Below, piece after piece: positions 35,419-43,873 of a DNA stretch of 64,000 nt. The notes under the pieces are model-generated. The model was not told where the DNA came from and made no database searches. It saw only the letters and a program-made list of their open reading frames with translations. A program made the translations under genes and the position numbers. Source of the stretch: Methanoregula boonei 6A8 (GTDB taxonomy: Archaea; Halobacteriota; Methanomicrobia; Methanomicrobiales; Methanospirillaceae); contig NC_009712.1 in NCBI RefSeq assembly GCF_000017625.1, forward strand, positions 1,426,001 through 1,490,000. The letters are read 5' to 3'. The number at the start of each line of letters is the position of its first letter. Within the stretch, counting starts at the first letter, position 1.

Positions 35419-35774
35419 CCCCCCATCCACCCGATCTGACTTACCCTAATCCGGGCCCAAATTGAGCTCCGATAACCTCTTTTCAGATCCGAAAAAGCCC
35501 GTATCGGGCTCCGTTTCCCGACTCTCCAAAATAAGCCCAAATTGGCCGTATTTTTGCGATCGGACGATTTTAAGGGATCGCATAAAGGCCTTTTCCTGCC
35601 CGGATCTCACTTCAAACGTGCATTTGTTCATTCCCGGAAAAAGATGCTGAAAAAAAGGCCTCTATGGGCCGGTAAAGGGCATTATATGGGGTTTAATTTG
35701 GGCGCATTTCGGCAAAATACACAATTAAAACGGTTTTTTTCCATGCGAACCAAATCGGACGGTTTTACGGGCGT
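35419..35774 (+). repeat. Long direct repeat, copy B (~356 bp)
   Basis: Same orientation and ends as copy A at 27024-27368. It starts CCCCCCATCCACCCGATCTG and ends GGACGGTTTTACGGGCGT. Relative to A it has a ~10-bp insertion (CCCGACTCTCC region, near 35517) and scattered substitutions. The hairpin AGCCCG-TAT-CGGGCT (35496-35510) is perfect here, whereas copy A has one mismatch. The two copies bracket about 8 kb of accessory genes. Confidence 0.85.
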
Positions 35775-36087
35775 ATTTTTAGATGATTTCCCCTCAGGGA
35801 ACGTATGTAATATCACCACCTATGCTCCGGTGATGAGTCCACTGTTCAACCAGCATTGGGTTTTTCATAGATTACCTCAATACAGCGGGGAATTTCCCGG
35901 AAAATCCAGTGGGGATTATTTTTGAATTTCAAAAAGAATTTGGGATTTTGGCGATAAATTCAAACGGGCACCGACACCGGAGAGTGCACGGTAAAGTTTC
36001 CGTGCAACCGGGCGTATGAGAATCCGGAAAAAATAATTCACATCACAGATTTCGTTTTTAGAAAAAAGAAAATGGATTCAGGAGTTT
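35775..36087. other. Non-coding stretch after repeat copy B
   Basis: No gene is supported. Open frames are short and overlap the repeat. The last ~30 bases before 36088 (GTTTTTAGAAAAAAGAAAATGG) are an A/T-rich end region for the DUF350 gene. Confidence 0.35.
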
Positions 36088-36588
36088 TCACGCCAGCGCT
36101 GCCGTAATGCCGACAACACCGGACTGGATGATAAGGGCAACGGCGATAATGACACCGGCAACTTCAAGCGCCACTGCGACATTGCCTTTTTTGAGTTCCT
36201 CGAATGCGTTGATCTGTTTTGTGAGCTTGTCAAAGATATTGATGGCAAGGTAGATGGAACCAATCGCAAGGAGAACCCCGAGCACCAGCTGGATGATGGC
36301 AATAGCAATTACCAGCAGGCCGTCAACTGATGTAAATCCCATGGTCGCAGCCTTGCTGATACCCACCGAGATGCCGGTAACACCGGACTGGACAACAACC
36401 CCGATTGCGACAAAGATTGCAGCAACAATGATACCGAATGCAACATTGCCCTTTGCAAGTTCCTTCTGCTCGTCAACTTCCCTGGTGACCTTGCCAAAGA
36501 CAGCAAATCCGATATACAGTGCCACTACCGCAAAGATGACCGCGATAATCAACTGGATAATTCCAACAACTGCGGTTAAAAGATCCAT
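36088..36588 (-). CDS. DUF350 membrane protein (internally duplicated)
   Basis: 166 residues built of two similar halves, each with two helices: IIQLIIAVIFAVVALYIGFAVFGKVT...ELAKGNVAFGIIVAAIFVAIGVVVQSGVTGI and IIQLVLGVLLAIGSIYLAINIFDKLT...ELKKGNVAVALEVAGVIIAVALIIQSGVVGI. The ExxKGNVAxG motif is the DUF350 signature. The frame opens at 36594 (MYM), but GGAGG suits ATG 36588. A divergent TetR gene 145 bp away is the probable regulator. Function unknown; an envelope or stress role is often proposed. Confidence 0.88.
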   Translation of the reverse strand: MDLLTAVVGIIQLIIAVIFAVVALYIGFAVFGKVTREVDEQKELAKGNVAFGIIVAAIFVAIGVVVQSGVTGISVGISKAATMGFTSVDGLLVIAIAIIQLVLGVLLAIGSIYLAINIFDKLTKQINAFEELKKGNVAVALEVAGVIIAVALIIQSGVVGITAALA

Positions 36589-36607
36589 GTACATTCCTCC
36601 AATTTCG

Positions 36608-36620
36608 CGGGATTATCCCG
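36608..36620. promoter_or_regulatory. Candidate TetR operator
   Basis: CGGGAT-T-ATCCCG is a perfect 6-bp inverted repeat around one base. It lies between the minus-strand TATA box (GATTTAAATAAA, 36644-36655) and the DUF350 start, at the expected transcription start, within the DUF350/tetR divergent gap. Confidence 0.45.
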
Positions 36621-36732
36621 TTATATCATAAAAACACTTCATGTTTATTTAAATCTTTTTAACATTTCTAAAACCGGATTAAACATCCTGAGAACAAACT
36701 GAATATACTGTCCGGACCAACAAGGGAGGAGA

Positions 36733-37347
36733 ATGGCAAAAGTCAATAAACAATACCGGGAGGATGCAAAGGAAAGGATCATCGCCGCGGCCATCGAAGT
36801 CGCCGGTGAGAACGGCTGGGATGCCGTGACACTCGATGCAATTGCCCAGAAAGTCGGCGTCACGATTCCTGCGCTCTACCATTATTACAAGAACTGCGAT
36901 GCATTGCTTGACGAAGTGATCCTCAAAGTTGCCCATGTTACGCAGCTCCATCTTGAAGCAGGCGTGGCCCACGAAGATGATATTCATCAGATTATCCGGG
37001 ATATCGCCGATCTGACCTTTAACCAGAAGAAATACTACGGACCTGCCTTCATCCAGCTTCTCGCCCAGTTATCCCAGCATCCAAAACAACGAAAAAAAAT
37101 AGCCAGGATCTTCAAAATCCACAGCATCATACTCCGCGACGCACTGATCCGGGCAAAAGCCAAAGGAGATCTTCTTCCCCGGGTAGATCCTGATGAGGCC
37201 GTGCGGATGATCTTTGCGATCTCTATGGGTATTTCGCTTGGCTCAATTATGATGGAAGAGGAAGATACCGAAGGAGACAAGAGGATCTGGATCAATGCAG
37301 TGGAACGGTGCCTCCTGATCGCCGGAAATGCCGCAGGCAGATCGTGA
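36733..37347 (+). CDS. TetR/AcrR family transcriptional regulator
   Basis: 204 residues. The N-terminal helix-turn-helix is clear: AKERIIAAAIEVAGENGWDAVTLDAIAQKVGVTIPALYHYYKNCDALLDEVI. The C-terminal ligand-binding domain is all-helical, with DPDEAVRMIFAISMGISLGSIMM. GGGAGGAGA precedes the ATG. Divergent from DUF350 with a shared control region, so local regulation of that membrane protein, and of itself, is likely. The ligand cannot be told. Confidence 0.92.
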   Translation: MAKVNKQYREDAKERIIAAAIEVAGENGWDAVTLDAIAQKVGVTIPALYHYYKNCDALLDEVILKVAHVTQLHLEAGVAHEDDIHQIIRDIADLTFNQKKYYGPAFIQLLAQLSQHPKQRKKIARIFKIHSIILRDALIRAKAKGDLLPRVDPDEAVRMIFAISMGISLGSIMMEEEDTEGDKRIWINAVERCLLIAGNAAGRS

Positions 37348-37638
37348 GATGTATCACCGGGGTTCTTCAATTTTTTTTATTGAGAGAGTAACCTGAATCA
37401 GTGCGCCACTGACTGATAACCGCACACCTGTTTTCCGGGATCTTTTTGTCACATCCCGTTCAGGGCAGGAATCATCGAGCAATTTCGTCATAACGGTTCG
37501 GAAAAAATCCTGTGTCCCCGAAACCAATGATTAAATATTAACGATTGTGAATCTTCAATAAACAAACGGACCCCGGGATTGCTGCCGGGCCTCCCTTCGA
37601 TTATGAGCGTGTTTTCTTCGCGCAGATAAAAACCGGTT

Positions 37639-38181
37639 ATGGATGAAAACAGGTGGACTCGTGTGATTGACAACCGTGAATATCTCAACGTGCTCGAACA
37701 CTTGTACAGTAAAACGATCACCCTCTGGGATGTGCGGAAATTCCACCCGGTATTGTATTTCTATTTCGTGGACTCGCTCGCCCATATCGATTATACGCTC
37801 GGGATACTCACTTTCCGTTCCCATAAATTCGCAAAAAATTTTACTGCCCACGAGTACATGCGCTGGCGGGTGGACGAAGAGAAGAAAGGCGACCGGGCGA
37901 AATTCCCGGGATTTGTCAACTGGCTTAAAACCGCCCACCCGGAGAAATTTTCTTCCCTGCCTTCACTCTGGCAGATGATTTACGATACGGAAGATCTTGC
38001 TGACTACCGGAGCTTCAAGATAGTCCTTGACCCGGACAGCCACAGCGAGACCCCGGCAAATATTTTTTTTATCATGATCGATGAGTTCTTCTCACCCGAT
38101 TTCCTCAACAGCATCTATGCCGAAGGTTCTCTTACCGTGCTCTTTGAAAAATACCGGTATATTACCGGAAGTCCCGATTAG
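37639..38181 (+). CDS. Hypothetical protein, 180 aa
   Basis: Soluble protein with mixed helical content, rich in aromatic residues: RKFHPVLYFYFVDSLAHIDYTLGILTF, HEYMRWRVDEEKKGDRAKFPGFVNWL, and FFIMIDEFFSPDFLNSIYA. No signal peptide, cysteine cluster or nucleotide motif. The ATG is the first in a long open frame and codon use is like the core genome. I recognise no family. About 290 bases between it and tetR contain no other gene. Confidence 0.6.
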   Translation: MDENRWTRVIDNREYLNVLEHLYSKTITLWDVRKFHPVLYFYFVDSLAHIDYTLGILTFRSHKFAKNFTAHEYMRWRVDEEKKGDRAKFPGFVNWLKTAHPEKFSSLPSLWQMIYDTEDLADYRSFKIVLDPDSHSETPANIFFIMIDEFFSPDFLNSIYAEGSLTVLFEKYRYITGSPD

Positions 38182-38231
38182 GACAGGTCATAGTACCTGT
38201 ACGAAAAAAAAGGGGGATCCCCAGGGGATTA

Positions 38232-38420
38232 CTAACGTACAACCTTCCAGACCGCGGCTGTTCCCGGAGTATCTCCCTCTGTCCACCACTGCGCCTGATA
38301 TGTCGTACCATTGTAGGTCACCTCGTCACCCGCAGTATATACCGCGGTGCTTACCCAGGCAACTGTTCCGGATCTTCTGGCCGCAAAACAGGAGACGGTG
38401 GCTGGATCCCTATCTTGTGC
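38232..38420 (-). pseudogene. Remnant of a chitin/carbohydrate-binding (CBM5/12-like) domain
   Basis: On the minus strand the frame ending at TAG 38232-38234 reads TVAWVSTAVYTAGDEVTYNG, then TTYQAQWWTEGDTPG and AVWKVV. This is the compact CBM5/12 pattern (AW...Y..GD.V.Y.G..Y.A.WWT.G..PG....W) found at the end of secreted chitinase-like proteins. The frame meets a TGA about 60 residues upstream, has no start codon, and runs into the end of the neighbouring gene. So this is most likely the last domain of a lost secreted protein. Confidence 0.6.
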
Positions 38421-39321
38421 CGCCTCCGCGTTTCACCATTCCCCGGATATTGTCAAGGGGTTGCCTCATCATCTCATCATACTTCTCAGCGGCCCCCTGC
38501 GTTGAGTCACTGTCTTCACACCGGTTCCCGCCCATCACATCCCTGCCTGCAAGATGCGCATCGTGCCCCCCGCGTTCCCGGGACTGCATCTGCGACCCAA
38601 GCTCGCCCCGCATGTTTGTATTCTTCACGGCCCGGGGGATAGAGAATGCATTGCGATCGGCAGGCTCCCGGGTCTTGAGGCGCCGCTCTGCCTCAGCAAA
38701 CATCTGGAGCCCGTTCCTGCCTGCCCGGCTCCTGCTTTTGATACCCCGCAGCTCGTCCCGGGAAAAGACCTTTCCGATCGCGTCGAGATCCTCCCGGGCA
38801 AGATCGGAAAGCCCGAGGATCGTAAAGAGCACCGGCATCCCCCGGGCATCAAAGAACCCGGAGAGCGCTTTTTTTCCGGCCCGCATGATAAGAGCCGGGC
38901 GGGACCGCCGGTCACAGGCAGCAGCCAGCAGGTGAAGGGCGGTAGTACCATGGGTTTCAACCGCTGCAAGGTCAGGAAGATCAGCAACCATGATGAGAGC
39001 AGCACGGTCAATCTTCCCGCCGTTGCGTGTCACTGCAATGACAAAGGAACCACCCTTCTGGCAGTCTGCATGGATGAATTCGCGCAATACCTGTTCCCTT
39101 TCCCCGGGAAGACGGTTTTCTGATCCCTGCATACCGGCCAGCAGTTCCTCTGCCGAAAGGTACAGGCCGGAAAAGAAAAGGCCCCATGCATCAGCAAGAT
39201 CTGATGAGGGAACAACTGCCGGGCGCCTTTTTGCGTAATACGCAAACATCGCGTAGAGCTGTTCGGTGCTGAGATCTTCAAGGCGCTCCCGGCCGGGGCC
39301 GGTTCCGGATATACGGGCCAT
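38410..39321 (-). CDS. Hypothetical protein, 303 aa, possible ankyrin-like segment
   Basis: Soluble. Begins MARISGTGPGRERLEDLSTEQLYAMF. Near residues 112-165 the segment DLAAVETHGTTALHLLAAAC resembles one ankyrin repeat, followed by PALIMRAGKKALSGFFDARG and a match to the start of another. The C-terminal ~90 residues are charged and low in order (MRGELGSQMQSRERGGHDAH). No enzyme motif found. Monocistronic on the minus strand; its stop abuts the carbohydrate-binding remnant. Function unknown, and the ankyrin resemblance is weak. Confidence 0.6.
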   Translation of the reverse strand: MARISGTGPGRERLEDLSTEQLYAMFAYYAKRRPAVVPSSDLADAWGLFFSGLYLSAEELLAGMQGSENRLPGEREQVLREFIHADCQKGGSFVIAVTRNGGKIDRAALIMVADLPDLAAVETHGTTALHLLAAACDRRSRPALIMRAGKKALSGFFDARGMPVLFTILGLSDLAREDLDAIGKVFSRDELRGIKSRSRAGRNGLQMFAEAERRLKTREPADRNAFSIPRAVKNTNMRGELGSQMQSRERGGHDAHLAGRDVMGGNRCEDSDSTQGAAEKYDEMMRQPLDNIRGMVKRGGGTR

Positions 39322-39408
39322 ACAGGGAATCTCAATAGATATTGTCTTTCCTATGATATAGGGTTCTGCGGGAGGAAAACAAAATAGTAAAAATTCAGTT
39401 AAAGGGGG

Positions 39409-40449
39409 TTACAAACCTTTCCGCGGGCGGAAGAATACAAACAGGATAATGGCACCGGCACAGGCGGCAAGCGGAACAATCGCAGGGATGGGAGTGAGGC
39501 TTACCGGGAGGAGACTAAAGGCAGGCTTTGCAAGCGGGAGTGTACTGGTAACCGACTGATCTGCGATCACGGAGACCACGGATTCAGACGGGATATACCC
39601 CTCAAGCGTTGCATTGACCGTGTGATTGCCGGCAAAAACCCCGTTTAAGGTAAGCGGGGAGAGACCGGCAAAAACCCCGTCAAGAGTTATATTTGCTCCT
39701 TCGGGGGTTGTGTTGATACTCAGGGTCCCGGTCTTTGGCCGGAGAGTAGCGGTTACTTCCGTTGTTGCACCCGATTCGACCGTTGCGGTAGTGGAAAGAG
39801 TCTCATAATTAAACCGGGATACATTCACCGAATACGTGCCGGGAGAAATGCCCGGGATGCTGATTGGCGATCGCCCCTGATAATTCCCGTTAACCACCAC
39901 TGACGCATCCTCCGGAACCGAACTGACGTTGAGGATCCCGGGCTCGGACTCTGCTACCGTTACCGTGCTGCCAGGCGAGTTTGATGCACTTACGCTTCCC
40001 AGGCCGGGTTCGGAAAGCGTAACCGAGATCATGCTGTACTGGGCCTGGTTGAGGTTGGCAAGATCGTTTGGACCGTCAACTGCCCATACGGTGTAGGTTC
40101 CGGCATCGAGCCTCCCACCAATCGAACCGGTGCCCCAGTCGTACTGCCAGCGGTCGTTGCTGTCTACGCTTACCTGCGTAAATCCGCCCTGGTCTGCACG
40201 CTCGTTGATATTATCCAGCGCCACGCCGTTTGCCGGCAGGTTGGGACCAGTCAGGAAGAGGTAGACGGTCTGGCTTGTGGGACAGTAGCCTGAAAGATGA
40301 ACCGTGTCTCCGATGTAGGATTGTATCGAGCTGGCAGCTGCACCACAGGCAAGCACAAAAAAGAGCAGGAGCAGACCTGCGCAGATCATACGGTATCCCG
40401 CCCGGGCCGCTGCCCCGGAATTATCCTGGTAATCTGCCCTTTGAATCAT
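39409..40449 (-). CDS. Secreted PEGA-domain surface protein
   Basis: 346 residues. An N-terminal leader (MICAGLLLLFFVLACGAAA), an unrecognised beta domain (~50-160, DTVHLSGYCPTSQTVYLFLTGPNLP), then two PEGA repeats: LNVSSVPEDASVVVNGNYQG with SPISIPGISPGTYSVNVS, and LSINTTPEGANITLDGVFAG with SPLTLNGVFAGNHTV. A C-terminal membrane helix (IVPLAACAGAIILFVFF) ends RPRKGL. Typical cell-surface architecture of Methanomicrobiales. It follows the zinc-ribbon protein gene at 40481 by 31 bp on the same strand and is probably co-transcribed. Confidence 0.85.
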   Translation of the reverse strand: MIQRADYQDNSGAAARAGYRMICAGLLLLFFVLACGAAASSIQSYIGDTVHLSGYCPTSQTVYLFLTGPNLPANGVALDNINERADQGGFTQVSVDSNDRWQYDWGTGSIGGRLDAGTYTVWAVDGPNDLANLNQAQYSMISVTLSEPGLGSVSASNSPGSTVTVAESEPGILNVSSVPEDASVVVNGNYQGRSPISIPGISPGTYSVNVSRFNYETLSTTATVESGATTEVTATLRPKTGTLSINTTPEGANITLDGVFAGLSPLTLNGVFAGNHTVNATLEGYIPSESVVSVIADQSVTSTLPLAKPAFSLLPVSLTPIPAIVPLAACAGAIILFVFFRPRKGL

Positions 40450-40480
40450 AACGAAAAAATATGGCGGACGGGTGCCCTCA

Positions 40481-42070
40481 TCATAAGGAGGAGGCCGTCT
40501 TGTTTGCAGTCGCGTTCGAACCCGTAAGTGTCGCTGTGGGTGTTGCCGTCAGTATGGCAACAGTCGGAGTCGGGGTTGACGCGGCGGGAAGCGAGAACTG
40601 CATATCAACCGTTCCGTAAGGTGCCTTTGTGGATGCTGTCGTTACTACGGCGCCATCCTTGTACAGGACAACTTTGAGCTCGTCTCCCGATCCATCGGTC
40701 TTTTTCAGGGTAATTGCCACGATCCCGTCAACCGTCGGAATACGGTAGAAATGATCCCCGGTATCACTGACCGAGGCCTGGGATCCCGGAACACCTACCT
40801 GACCGGAGTACGTATTGTCGTACGTGACTTCGGCCCAGACCCCGCTCTGGGGAACAAGGCTTTGCGGGGTAGTGGTGACGGCAACTGTGGTGACGACAGA
40901 AGTGGGGACTGGCGTGGGTGTCGGGGTCGGGGTTGCAGTAGTGGGAACAGGTGTTGGTGTCGGGGTCGGGGTCACGACAGCAGACTTGTTCAGGGCCGGG
41001 AGGACAAACAATCCCCCGGCAACAACCGCAATTACCAGAATGACGATGATCGCGGCCGCAAGAATCTTCCTGCCGCCTTTACGGGGTGCTGCAGGAACCG
41101 GCGGGATAGGGGGAGCCGGAGGGATGGCGGCGGCCGGGATCTGCTCACCTTCTGCAGGAGCGGGTGCAGCAGTCGCTGCCGGCGCTATTCCTTCAGAGGG
41201 GACGACACTCTCCTGGGCCGGCGCTGGTGTCTCAGGAGCCGGGACAGAAGACTCTGCTTCACGAGTTGCCGGTGCCGGGACAAACGGCTCGGGAACCGCC
41301 GGTGAAGATCCTGTGCGGGGGACGGAATCTTCAATCAAAGGTTCAATCGAGTGGATGATCTGTTCTATGGGCCGCCCTCCGCTGATTTTACGCTCGCCCG
41401 CTCCGGCCGTGGCTGCCGGGGCAGTGGCAATCTGGGGCGCCGCAACAGGAGCCGGCACTTCTTCTGAGGGTACGTTGACCCGGGTACCGCACCGGTTGCA
41501 GAAGGTCGATCCCGGGGGGATGCGGTTGCCGCACCGCCCGCAGAACGATCCCTCGGGAAGCGAGGTGGACTCCACCGGCTTTGGGGGAAGGTGGCTTGTG
41601 TCCACCGTAATCCTCTTGATGGGCCCGGCAATCTCGATCTTCTTTTTGATACCGGGTGTGACCCCGTGATCCGGGCGGGATTCAAACGCAGCCGGCGCCC
41701 CGGTGGCAAAATCACCGGGCTGTGATGCCGCTTCAGAAATGTACTTCCGCAGAGATTTTGCCCATTCATCGGCCTCGCGCCGCCGCTCTCCCGCGCTCTG
41801 CCGGACAAACGTGAGCGCCATCTCCCGGGTCTCTGCTGCATCTGTCTGGATCGTCAGCGTGATGACCGGATCGCGAATGGCATTCTCGCTCGCCATCACG
41901 TTCCGGATGGAAAAAAGCGTGATCTGCTGGGTCGGAACTACATTCTTCTCGCTGTCAATAATTATAAGACGACGATTGGTGAGCACCAGTTCGAACGGCA
42001 CGGATTTGACCTTCACATGCTGTGCCGTCAGGACAATGGACTCATCGCTCTTGAGATCGGGATAGCCCAT
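40481..42070 (-). CDS. Zinc-ribbon membrane protein with PH-like N-terminus
   Basis: 529 residues from ATG 42070; an in-frame GTG at 42079 is less likely. N-terminal PH-like domain (~1-100: ESIVLTAQHVKVKSVPFELVLTNRRLIIID), then a zinc ribbon FCGRCGNRIPPGSTFCNRCGTRV (~180-200), a long Pro/Ala-rich cytoplasmic linker, one membrane helix (ILAAAIIVILVIAVVAGGLFVL, ~335-356), a TPTP-rich outer linker and an exported beta domain (VWAEVTYDNTYSGQVG...). It thus links an inner sensor-like part to an outer domain. A T/P-rich tail ends the protein. Role unknown; paired with the PEGA protein downstream. Confidence 0.8.
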   Translation of the reverse strand: MGYPDLKSDESIVLTAQHVKVKSVPFELVLTNRRLIIIDSEKNVVPTQQITLFSIRNVMASENAIRDPVITLTIQTDAAETREMALTFVRQSAGERRREADEWAKSLRKYISEAASQPGDFATGAPAAFESRPDHGVTPGIKKKIEIAGPIKRITVDTSHLPPKPVESTSLPEGSFCGRCGNRIPPGSTFCNRCGTRVNVPSEEVPAPVAAPQIATAPAATAGAGERKISGGRPIEQIIHSIEPLIEDSVPRTGSSPAVPEPFVPAPATREAESSVPAPETPAPAQESVVPSEGIAPAATAAPAPAEGEQIPAAAIPPAPPIPPVPAAPRKGGRKILAAAIIVILVIAVVAGGLFVLPALNKSAVVTPTPTPTPVPTTATPTPTPTPVPTSVVTTVAVTTTPQSLVPQSGVWAEVTYDNTYSGQVGVPGSQASVSDTGDHFYRIPTVDGIVAITLKKTDGSGDELKVVLYKDGAVVTTASTKAPYGTVDMQFSLPAASTPTPTVAILTATPTATLTGSNATANKTASSL

Positions 42071-42174
42071 GATTACCACGTACTGTAGTAGTACTGTTGC
42101 ATCACCTTTGACAAAAAAGTATGTATAAAAAAATCTGCCCCGGTTCCCGGATATCTGAAAGGATACCCGAGAGA

Positions 42175-43452
42175 TCAGAGGAACTCCCGGTCGTTCATGT
42201 ACTGGCGGAGCACGTCAGGGATAGTCACGGATCCGTCCCGGTTCTGGTAATTTTCAAGAATGCAGCGCAGCGCCCGTGACGTGGCAATCGCTGTCGAATT
42301 GAGGGTGTGGACCAAGTGCTTTGTCTCGAAGTTCTCCTTGTCCCTGACACGGATATTGAGGCTCGCTGCCTGGTACGAGGTACAGTTGGAGCAGGAGACC
42401 ACTTCCTTGTAAGCGTTCTCTCTTGGCATCCAGGCTTCAATGTCGTACTTCTTTGCGGCGACCGTCCCGATATCTCCCGTGCAGATATTGACCACGTGGT
42501 AGGGAAGGCCGAGTTTTGTAAAAACCTCTTCGGCATTTGCCAGGAGTTCCTCGTGGATCTGCCATGAATTCTCAGGCCTGCAGAAGACAAACTGCTCGAT
42601 CTTTGTGAACTGGTGGACGCGGAAAAGACCTTTGGTGTCAAGCCCGTGAGCCCCGATCTCGCGCCGGAAGCAGGGTGAGAGCCCACACAGGCGCAGAGGG
42701 AGATCTTTTTCCTCAAAGATTTCATCCTGGTACATCGCGGCTATCGGGTGTTCGCTTGTGGCTATCAGGTAGGTATCGTCGCCATCGATCTTGTACATTA
42801 CCTTCTCGAAATCGTCGAGGTCGGTCACACCCTCATAGGAATCCCGTTTGATCATGAATGGTGGGATCACGGGGGTAAATCCCTTTTTCCCGAGAAGGTC
42901 AAGGGCAAAACGCTGGAGGGCAAGGTCGAGCATCACCAGCCCCCCTTTCAGGAAATAGAACCCGGCACCCGAGGTCTTTGCGGCCCGCTCAAAGTCCGCC
43001 CACCCGTTGTCGGCAGCAAGCTGTCCGTGGTTCTTGAGCTCGAAATCGAACGTGCGCGGCGTTCCCACGCGCCGGATCTCCACGTTCTCGGTATCGTCCT
43101 TTCCTTTGGGCACACTTTCGTGGAGGATGTTTGGCAGGCGCATGAGCCGGGTGCGGATAATCCCTGATATCTCCTCCTGCTCGGCATCATTTGCCTTGAT
43201 CTTCTGGGGGAGCTCGGCAGCCTCCCGGAGTAAGGGTGCTGCATCCTTTCCCGTCTTGCGCGCCTCGTTGATCTCGCGGGCGATCGTATTTCTCCTGCGC
43301 CGCAGCTCATCGGTCTGCACTTTAAGCTCGCGGGAACGTGCATCCTTTGCAAGAATTTCGTCCACCCACGCAATCTTTTCCGGTGTGCCGCGTCTCTCCA
43401 GATCGGCTTTCACGACATCCGGGCTTGCCCGTACAAACCTGATTTCAAGCAT
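42175..43452 (-). CDS. serS: Seryl-tRNA synthetase (common bacterial/archaeal type)
   Basis: Charges tRNA-Ser. The N-terminal coiled coil (~28-110: RSRELKVQTDELRRRRNTIAREINEARKTG) precedes a class II core: motif 2 in LCGLSPCFRREIGAHGLDTKGLFRVHQFTKIEQ and motif 3 in LNSTAIATSRALRCILENYQ. It is the ordinary SerRS, not the divergent form of some methanogens. GTG 43467 is in frame, but ATG 43452 (MLEIRFVRASP) sits nine bases behind GAGG and matches the family start; 425 residues. tRNA-Ser is encoded elsewhere in the window. Confidence 0.96.
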   Translation of the reverse strand: MLEIRFVRASPDVVKADLERRGTPEKIAWVDEILAKDARSRELKVQTDELRRRRNTIAREINEARKTGKDAAPLLREAAELPQKIKANDAEQEEISGIIRTRLMRLPNILHESVPKGKDDTENVEIRRVGTPRTFDFELKNHGQLAADNGWADFERAAKTSGAGFYFLKGGLVMLDLALQRFALDLLGKKGFTPVIPPFMIKRDSYEGVTDLDDFEKVMYKIDGDDTYLIATSEHPIAAMYQDEIFEEKDLPLRLCGLSPCFRREIGAHGLDTKGLFRVHQFTKIEQFVFCRPENSWQIHEELLANAEEVFTKLGLPYHVVNICTGDIGTVAAKKYDIEAWMPRENAYKEVVSCSNCTSYQAASLNIRVRDKENFETKHLVHTLNSTAIATSRALRCILENYQNRDGSVTIPDVLRQYMNDREFL

Positions 43453-43728
43453 TTTCTCGTACCTCACCCGGGACCCTGTCGATGCATATCGAAAGCCCCG
43501 GCTGCTGCTTTCCTGCTAAGAGGTATTCTCTCTTTTCCCTTATTATGCTTCAATGCATGCGGAGCACCACACTTGGGAAGCCAGGTGTGAAAAAAGGCAC
43601 CTTTGCAGGAATATTATTTTAAATCGGACAATCTGGATTTCGTTTGAATAAAGGAGACAGAATAGCGCTATTGAGAGGAATTGATGACCATGATATTCCC
43701 TAAAACTCAAAAAAACGTCTTCAGGGTC
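43453..43728. other. Gap between serS and the metal-transport operon
   Basis: CACACTTGG-GAAG-CCAGGTGTG (about 43566-43587) forms a 9-bp stem with one G-T pair, with a purine run after it. The rest is AT-rich and shows no coding character. It contains the serS promoter on the minus strand. Confidence 0.3.
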
Positions 43729-43873
43729 GATATTATTATATGAGCCCGGTGTCCACCCATTAGGCATCGGCCTTGCGGGCCGTCCTGCCCGCGCCTTTGA
43801 ACTGCCATTCGGATCGAATGGGGGGATGACAGACACAATGCACTGAATTGAACCATGAGTGTGGAGGAGCGTT
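43729..43873 (+). promoter_or_regulatory. Promoter and structured leader of the Nramp/MgtE-like operon
   Basis: CGATATTATTATATGAG (43729-43744) is a good TATA box, putting the transcript start near 43765. The ~110-base leader holds two perfect hairpins: GCGGGC-CGTCCT-GCCCGC (43775-43792) and CCATTCG-GAT-CGAATGG (43805-43821). They precede the GGAGGAG ribosome-binding site. A metal-responsive RNA element is possible but no known riboswitch consensus was recognised. Confidence 0.45.

Noticed and set aside
35446-35925. Open frames on both strands over repeat copy B
   Set aside because: They fall within the non-coding repeat, have arginine- and phenylalanine-rich random composition, and no ribosome-binding site.
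25485-36087. Integrated element with duplicated tRNA-Glu end (att site)
   Set aside because: I looked for a second copy of the tRNA 3' segment (GGGGTTCAAATCCCC) and for an integrase, and found neither in the window.
40900-41700. Long plus-strand Gly/Val/Ala-rich frames opposite the zinc-ribbon protein
   Set aside because: They are GC-rich shadows of the Pro/Ala/Thr linker of the minus-strand gene.
43543-43836. 97-residue minus-strand frame between serS and the transporter
   Set aside because: It covers the transporter's promoter and hairpins, and has no coding character.
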